From JAJCZB01 sp964350195 (GTDB taxonomy: Bacteria > Babelota > Babeliae > Babelales > Vermiphilaceae): a stretch of 41,790 nt of DNA. Below, piece after piece: positions 1 to 8,016 of this stretch. Positions within the stretch are counted from its first letter, which is position 1, and each line of letters starts with the position of its first letter. The notes under the pieces are model-generated. The model searched no databases and was not told the DNA's origin. It saw only the letters and a list, made by a program, of their open reading frames with translations. The stretch is taken from positions 1-41,790 of the forward strand of contig CAYGJB010000008.1 of assembly GCA_964350195.1 (NCBI GenBank), given 5' to 3'. The position numbers and the translations under genes were made by a program.

Positions 1-2
1 GT

Positions 3-494
3 CGTCCAGAGGTGCCATCACGAATTGGTCGTCCACCGTTATCATCAGATTCAAATGCAGTTAAGCTTCCATCAGAAACTATTCAAAAAGAGAGCGACCA
101 GGGTGAGTCTAGCGATAGCTCCAGAAACTCTTTCTTAAGTGAGATTAGGAGCAACAAAACTCAGTTGAAAAAGGTTGTATTGCCACCAAAAACTGAATTT
201 ATTCCAAAAGAGGTTTCTGATAAGGATGTGGCTAGAGCTTTTTTTGGTAAAATGTTTGGGTCTTCCGGAGAACCCCAAAAAGCTGTTCCTCGGCAAGCAG
301 ATTCTGCTTCTGCAGCAGCAGATAGTGGTGCTGCAGAAGCAGCTCAGCAGGAAGCAGATAGAGATGCTGCAGAAGCAGAGTATAAGATTCGAGAGCGAGA
401 AAGGATAAGGGAAAATTTAAAGAGCGATAATCCTATAGTGAGGCGGGCAGCTCAACAGCGACTTGCTATTATTGGTGATGACTCTGATGATTAA
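3..494 (+). CDS. C-terminal part of an Ala/Glu-rich, low-complexity protein (5' end outside window)
   Basis: The reading frame is open from the left edge of the window (Arg-Pro-Glu before the first possible GTG at 12), so this is most likely the tail of a longer protein rather than a complete gene. What is visible is a polar Ser/Lys-rich stretch, then an Ala/Gln/Glu/Asp-rich segment of about 40 residues with coiled-coil character, then a charged Arg/Glu helix and an acidic end (GDDSDD). No catalytic motif or known domain is recognisable. A hairpin at 528-565 and a clean terminator at 606-632 follow the stop, which supports a real transcript end here. Function is unknown; low-complexity tails like this occur in exported or scaffold-like proteins, but nothing here proves that. 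Confidence 0.6.
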   Translation, partial: RPEVPSRIGRPPLSSDSNAVKLPSETIQKESDQGESSDSSRNSFLSEIRSNKTQLKKVVLPPKTEFIPKEVSDKDVARAFFGKMFGSSGEPQKAVPRQADSASAAADSGAAEAAQQEADRDAAEAEYKIRERERIRENLKSDNPIVRRAAQQRLAIIGDDSDD

Positions 495-527
495 GGTAAT
501 TTTGAGAATTAGATTGAAAAGCGAAAT

Positions 528-632
528 GCTATCGAAGTGCAGCTTTTGAGAGATACTTCGATAGCTTTAAGCCATTGGTGAAATAAGAAGATTTTATGAT
601 GTAATGCCCGGTGCTTGCCGGGCTATTTTTTT
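528..632 (+). terminator. hairpin followed by Rho-independent terminator
   Basis: Two hairpins follow the stop codon at 494. The first pairs 528-538 with 555-565 (11 bp, gctatcgaagt against acttcgatagc) but lacks a T-tract. The second pairs 606-611 with 618-623 (gcccgg / ccgggc, loop tgcttg) and runs into tattttttt at 624-632, the standard intrinsic-terminator form. The stop codon of the convergent minus-strand gene overlaps the end of the second stem, so the element lies exactly between two converging genes. Confidence 0.75.
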
Positions 633-1144
633 GAGTTATGCCAATAGCCAATGCCGAGAAAAGCGAGGATAAGTAGAAAGCAAACTGCGCTGATATCAGT
701 AATCACTTCTAAAGTTTCAGATACTTTTTTAATTATTTGAGACGACGCAAATAGTATCAATATGTTTGATACCGTACAAACTAGAGCGGTACAGATTATG
801 ATTGAAAGGGTGATTGGGTAGGGAAGTCGACGTTGCTTCCAGGCATAAAGGAAATGATCAATGAAAATAGCGCCAAAAAAGGGAATGATAAAGATGGATT
901 GTAGCGTGGCTACAATCAGATCAAAAATTGGGCGTGGAAGCAAAAACTCTCTGATGGTATAGGCGAATAGCACTGTGCAAGCAATCCCGATAAAGAAAAT
1001 AATAAGCCATTGTGCGCGTTTTTTTTTACTAGAATAATGAAATGGTTGTAAGGGTTTTGTTAAATGCTGATACATTTCAAATAGGTAGGCGATATATAGA
1101 ATCGAGAGAAGGGAAACTATGCTATATCTAATCGAAGTAATCAC
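623..1144 (-). CDS. unknown multi-pass membrane protein, paralogue of its upstream neighbour
   Basis: A 173-residue protein with about four or five hydrophobic segments (roughly residues 6-22, 46-62, 74-94, 110-133 and 150-167) and Lys/Arg-rich loops, so an integral inner-membrane protein. The start is GTG and overlaps the stop of the upstream gene by 4 nt (GTGA), implying translational coupling. Residues 95-107 contain the pattern I-D-x5-W-x2-R-R-L followed by a long hydrophobic helix. The upstream neighbour has the same pattern at residues 106-118, which suggests the two arose by tandem duplication. No family is recognised and no function can be assigned. The stop codon sits inside the bidirectional terminator region at 606-632. 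Confidence 0.75.
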   Translation of the reverse strand: MITSIRYSIVSLLSILYIAYLFEMYQHLTKPLQPFHYSSKKKRAQWLIIFFIGIACTVLFAYTIREFLLPRPIFDLIVATLQSIFIIPFFGAIFIDHFLYAWKQRRLPYPITLSIIICTALVCTVSNILILFASSQIIKKVSETLEVITDISAVCFLLILAFLGIGYWHNSKK

Positions 1145-1716
1145 GTAGCATCCTTCTTTTTTGCAAAAATTTGTGGGATAGCAAGAATAGTGAGAAGGCT
1201 AAGGATTATACCTAGCGCTGATCCGGACCATGCGCCAATCTTATTAAGCTTTATTACCCCTCGTGCAATAGAGGCTTGATCATTAACAAAAATAACCTTA
1301 AAAAGAGTGTTGCCTGCTATAATGGCCATAACGATAATGGCGCTGATTCTGATTATAAAATAAAGACGTCGCTTCAACCAATAAAACCACATTTTATCAA
1401 TAAGCGCCGATAAGCTGGCGATGATGCTTAATGTGCGGATTGATGTGCCGATAAGCGGTAATATTGTGCTTCCGATGATTGATTTTGCAAAGCCGGATTT
1501 GATTGGAAGGATTTGCTTGAATATTAAGTCGGGGTGATTAAATAGAATGCTTATGGCGAGGCCAAAACCAAAGAATATTATGCCTGGCAGTAATTGAAAT
1601 ATAGAAGAGCTTAATCTGCGCGTGAGATCGTAATGGACAGCGAATATGAATGTGAGATAGGCGCTGGTAAGGATAACGAGAGAGGCGAGTATTTTTTGCA
1701 AGAGTACTGCGGTCAT
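1141..1716 (-). CDS. unknown multi-pass membrane protein, first gene of a two-gene operon
   Basis: A 191-residue, strongly hydrophobic protein with about five predicted membrane segments (roughly residues 8-27, 40-59, 78-103, 120-145, 162-181) and a Lys-rich C-terminus. It starts at ATG with AAAAAGGA just upstream, and a plausible promoter lies at 1748-1776. The I-D-x5-W-x2-R-R-L motif at residues 106-118 and the hydrophobic stretch after it match the downstream gene, marking the two as divergent paralogues. The 4-nt overlap with that gene indicates one transcript and possibly a heteromeric complex. No known transporter or enzyme signature is visible; function unknown. Confidence 0.78.
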   Translation of the reverse strand: MTAVLLQKILASLVILTSAYLTFIFAVHYDLTRRLSSSIFQLLPGIIFFGFGLAISILFNHPDLIFKQILPIKSGFAKSIIGSTILPLIGTSIRTLSIIASLSALIDKMWFYWLKRRLYFIIRISAIIVMAIIAGNTLFKVIFVNDQASIARGVIKLNKIGAWSGSALGIILSLLTILAIPQIFAKKKDAT

Positions 1717-1747
1717 GTCTATCCTTTTTGTTTAATGTTCATACACA

Positions 1748-1776
1748 GTTATAACAGAAAGGCCTTTGATTTCCAA
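1748..1776 (-). promoter_or_regulatory. candidate sigma70-type promoter for the 1716-623 operon
   Basis: On the minus strand TTGGAA (1776-1771) and TATAAC (1753-1748) are separated by 17 nt, 31 nt before the ATG at 1716. The boxes match the consensus at 4/6 and 5/6 positions. It is the best promoter candidate upstream of the operon, judged by eye only. Confidence 0.45.
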
Positions 1777-2397
1777 AGAATTTGTTGCACAAGGAAACTA
1801 AAAATACCCAACAAGCCTTTCTTTTTTTATTGTTGTCACTCAAGGTGCGTCTGATAATCGAAGAACGTAAACTTGTTTCTAGCGATGACAAACATGTGGG
1901 AGATATCTTCGTATAGGGGGTAAGATTTTGTTAAAAAAAAATTAAAATTATTTTTTTTCTATCTTTATCTATGCGTTATTTTGAAGCTTATTTTTCGGAA
2001 CAACCACGGAGGTATTGTCGCATAATCGCACGCTATTGTTTTGTATAGCGATTGAAGCGTTTTGTTGGCCAATTATAGTAAAATAGCCGTTTTTCACTCC
2101 GTCTCACCCCCCACCCGAGTTCCTACGCTGCGCGAGATGGGGGTGGGGTGCTCGTCTACGTGATCTCCTTCTGTACCGTATGGCACTATGCGTTTTAATG
2201 TCCTTCTGAGCTAAGGAATATTTTTTTGAGCTAAGGGAGGAATTAAGAAAAGAGGAATTAAAAAAACTGAGGATCAAAGGCAGTTAAAAACGGATTTTGT
2301 ATATAAGCCCTAACTGCACGGGGTGCGTGCGGTGAGCAGGGGTGATCGCGTAGCGACGACCTCTGTGGGAACCCTGTGTGATGGAAGGGTTATGGTC
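1777..2397. other. long non-coding stretch with mixed base composition
   Basis: No convincing gene was found in this gap between the membrane-protein operon and the flippase-like gene. It holds an AT-rich part around 1922-1980 (A and T runs). It also has a GC-rich imperfect palindrome at 2105-2150, two copies of gagctaagg (2208-2216 and 2228-2236), a small inverted repeat gcagtta/taactgc at 2280-2286 and 2311-2317, and a GC-rich block at 2318-2360. The GC-rich blocks contrast sharply with the surrounding AT-rich DNA and may be a degraded repeat or mobile remnant. No tRNA or rRNA signature was seen. Confidence 0.5.
2105..2150. repeat. GC-rich imperfect palindrome
   Basis: The arm caccccccaccc (2105-2116) pairs with gggggtggggtg (2139-2150) at 10 of 12 positions, leaving a 22-nt loop that contains ctacgctgcgcgag. 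The C/G density is far above the local background. A related core (cgcg-t-agcg) appears again near 2347-2356 in the same gap. This resembles intergenic palindromic repeat units found in many bacteria, but no second full copy is present in this window, so repeat-family membership is inference. Confidence 0.45.
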
Positions 2398-3675
2398 TTA
2401 GAGGTGAAACTCTCTATACACATGCATACGCATAAGAAAGCCCGTAACCAATCTGACGATATGTAACAATATGAGAAAGGGTAATAAACCAATACACGAT
2501 ATGTGTAAAAAGTAAAAAAGAAAAATAATAAAAATAAGGTAAGGCGCATACGATAAGAATATCAATCTGTATGATCGCTTTACTTCTAATATTCGTTCAT
2601 ATGGTAGCCACGCTGTCTCTGTTAGGTATCCTATTACCATTATGAAGAACACGTGAAAAACATACTGCTTATACGAAAACCAATAACTACTTATCATAAT
2701 TATCCCTACAACTCCTAAAAGGGGAAGAGCTAGGCGGCTCACCTGGGTTGTAAGTTTATCTACTGCATTTGCCATCGCCATTTGCTGCGCCTGCTTGTCT
2801 TCATATCCTTCCTCTATATGAGCTAATAATGCCGTATCGGCTGATCCTATTGTTTTAATGACAACTCTATATATATACAGAGCTCCATCGTTGGCGAGCT
2901 TGCATGTGTTCGCTACCTCTATTCCCATACTATAGGTGATAACTGGTATTAATACGTTTCGTTCGGTGAGGCTATTCAATATTGAACAAACCCACATCGC
3001 TCCACTGTGTGCGATAAATGATTTGGTGTCAAAGGTGTGCTTTTCTAGTAGTGGTGGCGATTGCTTAAGGTATAACTTTATACTGCTTGCAATTAAAATA
3101 ACTGTAGCTAATAGCTTGCTAAGCATGACGCCGATAAGGATCGTTTCGCTTTCCCCCCCTTTCATCAAAAAAAGAAGAATGAAGATCATTTCTATGAGCG
3201 TGGTGATTGCAGCGATACTGTTGAACGCTTTGTTGTAAAAATAGGCATGATAGAACAATTTGATAGGCGAATGCGCCCCTTCTGCTATAAAGATAGCTAG
3301 CGCAATAATAACAAGATAATCCTTGGTGGTTAGCTTAATAATTGAGAGGTATAAAAATGGGAGCGATAAAAGTAATATGAAAATTTGAAGTTGCGCTAAT
3401 TTTGAAAGCCACCTAGATCGAATCGCCCCTGCTTGAGGAGCAAAGCGAGGAATAGATTTACGAAAACCGGGATCAAGCCAGAGCAATAATAAGAAAAGCG
3501 CACTGTTAAGGTTGGACCAGGTGGAAAAATCAATCGGGGTGAGAAAGCGATACAACAATGCTGTTCGTAAGAAAAAACATGATTGATACACAAAATAAAA
3601 AAGACCGTTCCATATGATGGCTGTAGAAAATCTTTTATATAAGGCAGAGGTATTCATAGCCGGCAAGGATACCAT
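2398..3675 (-). CDS. flippase-like multi-pass membrane protein (polysaccharide/lipid-oligosaccharide exporter type)
   Basis: A 425-residue protein with roughly 11-12 hydrophobic segments distributed along its whole length. Length and topology fit the MOP superfamily (Wzx/MurJ-type flippases), as does an early segment that leads into an Asp-Pro-Gly-Phe-Arg-Lys loop after the second or third helix. In that family the protein flips lipid-linked sugars across the inner membrane. The match is by overall character rather than a diagnostic motif, so a general membrane protein cannot be excluded. ATG at 3675 has no clear Shine-Dalgarno; an internal ATG at 3657 is an alternative start. It is divergent from the ankyrin gene at 3773. 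No glycosyltransferases are next to it, so a capsule or O-antigen locus is not supported. Confidence 0.6.
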   Translation of the reverse strand: MVSLPAMNTSALYKRFSTAIIWNGLFYFVYQSCFFLRTALLYRFLTPIDFSTWSNLNSALFLLLLWLDPGFRKSIPRFAPQAGAIRSRWLSKLAQLQIFILLLSLPFLYLSIIKLTTKDYLVIIALAIFIAEGAHSPIKLFYHAYFYNKAFNSIAAITTLIEMIFILLFLMKGGESETILIGVMLSKLLATVILIASSIKLYLKQSPPLLEKHTFDTKSFIAHSGAMWVCSILNSLTERNVLIPVITYSMGIEVANTCKLANDGALYIYRVVIKTIGSADTALLAHIEEGYEDKQAQQMAMANAVDKLTTQVSRLALPLLGVVGIIMISSYWFSYKQYVFHVFFIMVIGYLTETAWLPYERILEVKRSYRLIFLSYAPYLIFIIFLFYFLHISCIGLLPFLILLHIVRLVTGFLMRMHVYREFHL

Positions 3676-3772
3676 TAACTGATATGAATGTCTTTATATA
3701 AGGGGATTCTCTTGAGATGAGAGAGAGATATGTGTCATAGTGAAGCAATGATCATTTATTGAGGGGGATCGT

Positions 3773-5026
3773 ATGAAAACACGTTACTTAATCGCTTTAT
3801 CTTTTGGTATGAAGATTGGTATTTTATTTTTTAGTTTTTCTCTTTTGTATGCTCCCAAATTGATTGGGCAAAACTATTTTAATCCTTCATTGTCGGCTGA
3901 TGGCTATAAAGAGGCTGTGCAGTATGCGAAAAATCTTGATGTGCGCAATAATGGCATCACCGGTCTTATGCAGGCGGCAATGAATGGAGAAATAGTTCTT
4001 GCAAAGCTACTTGTAAAAAATGGTGCTCATCTTAATCTAAAATCCGATACTAAAGATGGCCAAACAGCATTACATTTTGGGGTAGCGCGTATACAAAACG
4101 CTAGCTCTAGGGAGGTTGCCTACTATCTGATTAAATCGTACGCAGATACGCGCATTAAAAATAACCTGAAGCAAACACCCCTTCATTTAGTTGTTAATTC
4201 AACATTAGGCGATGATAGAACGGCGATGGCCACCGCCCTCATTAAAAATGGTGCCGATATTAATGCGCAAGATTCGCAAGGAAATACGCTGATTCATGTG
4301 GCAGTCGGCCTGCTTTTAACCGATTGGTTGAAACAGGTACTAGAGATGTATGGACCGCTTATAGATCTATCTATAAAAAATAATAAAGGACTTGTAGCAG
4401 AAAAATTTGCACAAGAGCTTGGATTTCTTGATCTTGCTAAAATGCTTAAAGAAACGCCACCCTCATCACTTCCAAAGGCTGATCAATATGGGCCTGTAGG
4501 GCTCACTGGATTGCAGCTTGCGATTATGAGAGGAGATCAAAAACAGATAAAAAAGCTACTTGCAAATAAAAAAGCGGTGAATATGAAATCAAAAGATGAA
4601 TATCAAAATACGCCGCTTCATATTGCGCTATTGTATGAGAATGGCATAGCTGCCGATATGCTTTTAGAGAGTGGTGCTTCGCCATTGATCAAAAATGGTC
4701 GTGGCGCGGTTCCAGCTAACTTTTTAGTGCGCGTTGGCAATTCAAAGCTGCGCATAAAAATCGCAGCATCATTGATTCGAAAATCACCCCAAGCCATTAT
4801 GTCGCAAGACAAAAAGGGAGAAAATCTATTGCATTATATTGTGCGTATGGATGATCAGCCTCTTTTATCTTTTTTGCTTCGCAACTATAAGGATATTGTG
4901 AAAAAAGCAATGAACGTAAAAAATGTTTTGTTGCAAACACCCCTTGAGCTTGCACAGCAAATGCGTCGCAGTAAGATTGGAGGCCAGCTTCAAGGTCTTA
5001 GAGTGTTCGGCTTTCAAATAGGGTGA
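3773..5026 (+). CDS. exported ankyrin-repeat protein
   Basis: A 417-residue protein with an N-terminal hydrophobic segment (about residues 12-32) that can act as a signal peptide or anchor. It is followed by about eight ankyrin-type repeats spanning residues 57-395. Clear repeat cores are TALHFGVA (98-105), TPLHLVV (135-141), GADINAQD (160-167), TLIHVAV (172-178), NTPLHIALL (279-287) and NLLHYIVR (351-358). Ankyrin repeats bind other proteins, and in intracellular bacteria such exported proteins are often effectors or surface interactors; that role is inference. A strong GAGGGGG Shine-Dalgarno at 3761-3767 fixes the start. A second, short ankyrin gene lies 289 bases downstream on the same strand. 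Confidence 0.88.
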   Translation: MKTRYLIALSFGMKIGILFFSFSLLYAPKLIGQNYFNPSLSADGYKEAVQYAKNLDVRNNGITGLMQAAMNGEIVLAKLLVKNGAHLNLKSDTKDGQTALHFGVARIQNASSREVAYYLIKSYADTRIKNNLKQTPLHLVVNSTLGDDRTAMATALIKNGADINAQDSQGNTLIHVAVGLLLTDWLKQVLEMYGPLIDLSIKNNKGLVAEKFAQELGFLDLAKMLKETPPSSLPKADQYGPVGLTGLQLAIMRGDQKQIKKLLANKKAVNMKSKDEYQNTPLHIALLYENGIAADMLLESGASPLIKNGRGAVPANFLVRVGNSKLRIKIAASLIRKSPQAIMSQDKKGENLLHYIVRMDDQPLLSFLLRNYKDIVKKAMNVKNVLLQTPLELAQQMRRSKIGGQLQGLRVFGFQIG

Positions 5027-5315
5027 GAAGTGGAAAATAATCGGCGTTTAATTTCTGTAAGCAATATTAGGGGTCTTTCTAGGCAGATATGCTTATAGAT
5101 TTGAGCAGGCTGAACAAAAAAAGATTTCGCTTTCCATAGATCAATGCATACTGAAATAATGCAATACAATTGAAGTATGATCGCTTCTATTAAATGACGC
5201 TTTGGGTCGCTCAATTGATGCAGCCAGATACAGCTAGTCATTCATTTGATTTACAAAATGCCTTTTGTTGCTATTATAAAATGAAACATTTGACCTCTTT
5301 TTTTTAGGATAGAAA

Positions 5316-5711
5316 ATGAAATTGTATAAATTATTAATCGTTTCTTTTGTAATTGGCGCAACCTCTATTTATTTTAATGAAAAGTCGCAAAATCATTTTC
5401 ACGGTGTTATGGCGGATATTAATGCGCAAGATGAACACGGCCAAACAGCCCTCTTTAAAGCTGTTGGTGATAATAGGATTGAGGATGTAATCATGTTAAT
5501 GAACAATGGTGCCGATCTTGAAATTGCAGATAATGAGCAGTGCACCCCCTTGCATAATGCAATAAAGTTTGGAAATATCCGTTCTGCAGCATTGCTTATT
5601 GCACATGGAGCACAAGGGCAACTGAAGAATAAAATCGGCAAAACGCCACTTGAGTATGCAAAAGTGGTGGAGAATGAAGAGCTTGTAAGTTTACTTGAAG
5701 CCATTGCCTAA
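5316..5711 (+). CDS. short exported ankyrin-repeat protein
   Basis: A 131-residue protein with an N-terminal hydrophobic stretch (residues 4-20, signal peptide or anchor) and three ankyrin repeats at about residues 41-72, 74-105 and 107-131. Cores are TALFKAV, GADLEIAD, TPLHNAI and TPLEYAK. AGGA at 5306-5309 precedes the ATG. It carries the same DINAQD turn as the larger ankyrin protein upstream, so the two may be related by duplication. It likely binds a protein partner outside the cytoplasm. The 289-base gap before it holds no supported gene. Confidence 0.85.
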   Translation: MKLYKLLIVSFVIGATSIYFNEKSQNHFHGVMADINAQDEHGQTALFKAVGDNRIEDVIMLMNNGADLEIADNEQCTPLHNAIKFGNIRSAALLIAHGAQGQLKNKIGKTPLEYAKVVENEELVSLLEAIA

Positions 5712-5853
5712 ATGAATATTGAATCCAGACAATAATTGCTCACGCTAAAAGAATAAAGGGATAGGTTAAATTTTGTTCCTTTATGTGGTATCCTGAGGTA
5801 CGGGTAAATGCTTTGATTGATCATACGCTTTCGCTTTTTAAAGAAGGTGTTGT

Positions 5854-6357
5854 ATGTTTAAACAAGACGATAAAGTAGTGTACCCGGGGCATGGGGTGGC
5901 GATTATACATCGCGTACTCGATAGAAAAACAGGCGGAACCTCTACTCAATTTTACGAGTTAAAATTCATTAATAAGGAAATGACTATACTTGTTCCGGTT
6001 GATAACTTATTAAGTATTGGTATCCGTACAGTAAGTAGCGAAAAAGATATAGGAAAATTGTTTAAAATGTTTTCCGATCCGATTATACCACATAGCAATG
6101 AAATGGCGCTTAATTGGAACAAAAGAAATAAAGAGTATCAGGGAAAAATCAGATCGGGCAAGCTCAGCGAAATATGCGAAATTTACCGTGACCTTAGGCA
6201 TATTGAAAAACAGAAAGAACTTTCATTTGGGGAAAAATCTCTTCTCCATCAAACGGAGGCTCTACTCGCTGAAGAGATTGCTCTTGCCTGTGATATTCAA
6301 CCAGAAAACGCTATGCATCAACTGAGAGATCTTGCACAGAAAGAGTTACATCCATAA
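5854..6357 (+). CDS. carD: CarD/CdnL-family transcription regulator
   Basis: The N-terminus (FKQDDKVVYPGHGVAIIHRV and the ELKFINKEMTILVPVDNL stretch near residues 49-66) matches the CarD/TRCF RNA-polymerase interaction domain. The family uses this to contact the beta subunit and stabilise open promoter complexes. The remaining ~90 residues are helical and charged, as in CarD C-terminal DNA-contacting domains. At 167 aa it has the usual family length. AAGG at 5844-5847 precedes the ATG. It is followed 32 bases later by miaA in the same direction and may be co-transcribed with it. It probably acts as a global modulator, for example of rRNA transcription; that role is from family knowledge. Confidence 0.88.
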   Translation: MFKQDDKVVYPGHGVAIIHRVLDRKTGGTSTQFYELKFINKEMTILVPVDNLLSIGIRTVSSEKDIGKLFKMFSDPIIPHSNEMALNWNKRNKEYQGKIRSGKLSEICEIYRDLRHIEKQKELSFGEKSLLHQTEALLAEEIALACDIQPENAMHQLRDLAQKELHP

Positions 6358-6389
6358 TAGGGGCGTGCTTTAGTGCGCGCATTAGGGAC

Positions 6390-7349
6390 ATGAAACAACC
6401 ATACATCCTTATAATATCAGGGCCAACCGGCGTAGGTAAAACAGCTTTTGTAAACGAGCTTTCACAGCATATCTCCTTAGAGATAATTAATGGGGATATG
6501 GGTCAGCTCTATACACCCCTAACCATCGGAACCGCAAAGCCAGATTGGCAAGATGATGCGATACCGCATCATCTATTTGACCTTCTCGATCAGCCGTTCT
6601 TATTTTCGTCGATGAAATACCGAGCACAAATTGAATTGGTTGTTCGCGATATATGGAAAAAAAGTAAGCTACCAGTGATTGTGGGTGGCTCTGCATTCTA
6701 TCTTCTTTCTCTCTTTTTTCCATCCGTAGAATTGGCGAGCTTTTCGGAGGGAGCAGATGAGTTCGATACTGCTTCTGAGGAAAATTTATGGAACAAACTT
6801 AACGAAATAGATCCGATAAGGGCTGCTGCTATTTATCCCCATGATGTCTATCGCATAAAAAGAGCGTTGGCTATTTGGAAAAGCACAGGAAAAAAACCAT
6901 CAGACTTTCAACCAGCCTACAAGCCAATAGCCCCTGCGCTAGTTGTATGGCTTACGCGAGATCGCAAAGAACTTTATGGACGCATTAATGATCGCGTGAA
7001 AGAAATGATTGCAGGTGGTTGGATAGAGGAAGTTGAAAAGTTAAAAAAGACCCCGTGGGCATCTTTCTTAAAGAAAAAGAAGATTATTGGATACGACCTT
7101 ATTTTAGAATATCTTTCAAAAAAAACTTCACGAGAAAAGCTGATTTCTTCAATACAACGCAAAACACGGAATTATGCAAAACGACAAACCACTTTTTGGA
7201 AAAGTTTTCAAAGAAAGATAAAAGCTGCTGCTCAAGAACAAAAGGAAGCTTCATTTAGCCCAGTCATTTTGAGTGAATTCAACTTGACGCATACTGCTAT
7301 TGAAAGCTATATTAAACAACTAAAAAATGAGCTAAAAGAGGGTGGTTAA
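6390..7349 (+). CDS. miaA: tRNA dimethylallyltransferase MiaA
   Basis: MiaA transfers a dimethylallyl group to N6 of A37 in tRNAs that read UNN codons. The P-loop GPTGVGKT lies at residues 11-18. The catalytic-Asp region reads INGDMGQLY instead of the common INADSMQVY form, keeping the Asp but losing the Ser. GTAKP follows at 47-51. VGGSAFYL replaces the usual GGTGLY motif, and YAKRQTTFWK near residue 264 is the conserved tRNA-binding segment (family form YARRQxTWFR). The length (319 aa) is normal for the family. The Shine-Dalgarno is close to the ATG (AGGGA at 6384-6388, 1-2 nt spacing), so translation may be modest. The gene ends inside the start region of the next gene. Confidence 0.92.
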   Translation: MKQPYILIISGPTGVGKTAFVNELSQHISLEIINGDMGQLYTPLTIGTAKPDWQDDAIPHHLFDLLDQPFLFSSMKYRAQIELVVRDIWKKSKLPVIVGGSAFYLLSLFFPSVELASFSEGADEFDTASEENLWNKLNEIDPIRAAAIYPHDVYRIKRALAIWKSTGKKPSDFQPAYKPIAPALVVWLTRDRKELYGRINDRVKEMIAGGWIEEVEKLKKTPWASFLKKKKIIGYDLILEYLSKKTSREKLISSIQRKTRNYAKRQTTFWKSFQRKIKAAAQEQKEASFSPVILSEFNLTHTAIESYIKQLKNELKEGG

Positions 7350-7356
7350 AGATAAT

Positions 7357-7977
7357 ATGGATGATTACAACAATAATAATGAAAAAAAGGGACTGTTTAT
7401 TCCATCTCGTCAAATAAGTGCATATACCGCTCTGTTTTTTGTTTTGATAGGGGTAGTATTTATAGCGGGTTATTTTTTTGGCAAAAAACAGGTGGTAGAT
7501 CAGTTTGTTGCCAGAGTAGAACAGGAATCTTTTGCAGATCATATTTATTCGTCGATGTGTGCCCTATACGATCAGGGTGAAAAGCCTACTACAGAACTTA
7601 TTCAAAGAGAGAGCTTTTCTGAAGATTTGACGATTGCTGCTGAAGTAGAACCTGAAGCAGTGAATATTATTGAGAGAGGTGAGACAGCTTTTAAGGAACT
7701 TGCTAAAGATGTAAACCATACACAAGAGCAGCAATTTTATGCACAACTGATTGGGTATGGAACACAAAAAGCTGCCACTCATTTTGCACAAAAATTACAA
7801 AAAAAGGGAATTTGCTCTTTTGTTAAAGTTCGAAAAAGCAAATCAGCTCAAGGAAAACAGACAACATGGTATCAAGTAGTAACAGCACCATTTGACGATC
7901 GCAAGTTACTTGATCAGCTTACGCAGCAAATTGCTCGTGAGGAAAAAATACAGGGAATTCGGATTGTAGCATGTTAA
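7357..7977 (+). CDS. membrane-anchored SPOR-domain-like protein
   Basis: The protein has a short polar N-terminus (Asn-rich), one transmembrane helix (about residues 26-42 from this start), a linker of ~90 residues, and a C-terminal ~80 residues of SPOR type. The SPOR part begins FYAQLIGYGTQKAATHFAQ and continues with a WYQVVTAPF strand. SPOR domains bind denuded peptidoglycan glycan strands, often at the division septum. A GTG at 7342 would add five residues and overlap miaA by 8 nt; the ATG at 7357 is preferred because gaggg lies upstream of it at 7338-7342. The assignment rests on domain layout, not on a fixed motif. It is followed by the PpiD-like gene. Confidence 0.68.
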   Translation: MDDYNNNNEKKGLFIPSRQISAYTALFFVLIGVVFIAGYFFGKKQVVDQFVARVEQESFADHIYSSMCALYDQGEKPTTELIQRESFSEDLTIAAEVEPEAVNIIERGETAFKELAKDVNHTQEQQFYAQLIGYGTQKAATHFAQKLQKKGICSFVKVRKSKSAQGKQTTWYQVVTAPFDDRKLLDQLTQQIAREEKIQGIRIVAC

Positions 7978-8016
7978 TAATTAACAGTAGAATTTCATCT
8001 TAATGAAAGGCATCGG

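Noticed and set aside
1756..1822. Long-loop inverted repeat agaaaggc/gcctttct upstream of the membrane-protein operon
   Set aside because: The 51-base loop makes a functional terminator unlikely, and the region overlaps the better promoter reading.
1777..2397. tRNA or rRNA fragment in the gene-free gap
   Set aside because: No cloverleaf with a TTCGA-type arm or conserved rRNA block could be recognised by eye.
2310..2549. Minus-strand 79-codon frame overlapping the end of the flippase-like gene
   Set aside because: It mixes coding antisense and GC-rich intergenic DNA; the C-terminal part probably reflects the repeat-like block rather than a protein.
5014..5241. 75-codon minus-strand frame in the gap between the two ankyrin genes
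   Set aside because: It has no ribosome binding site, overlaps the upstream gene's end, and shows no domain or membrane pattern that would support a gene.
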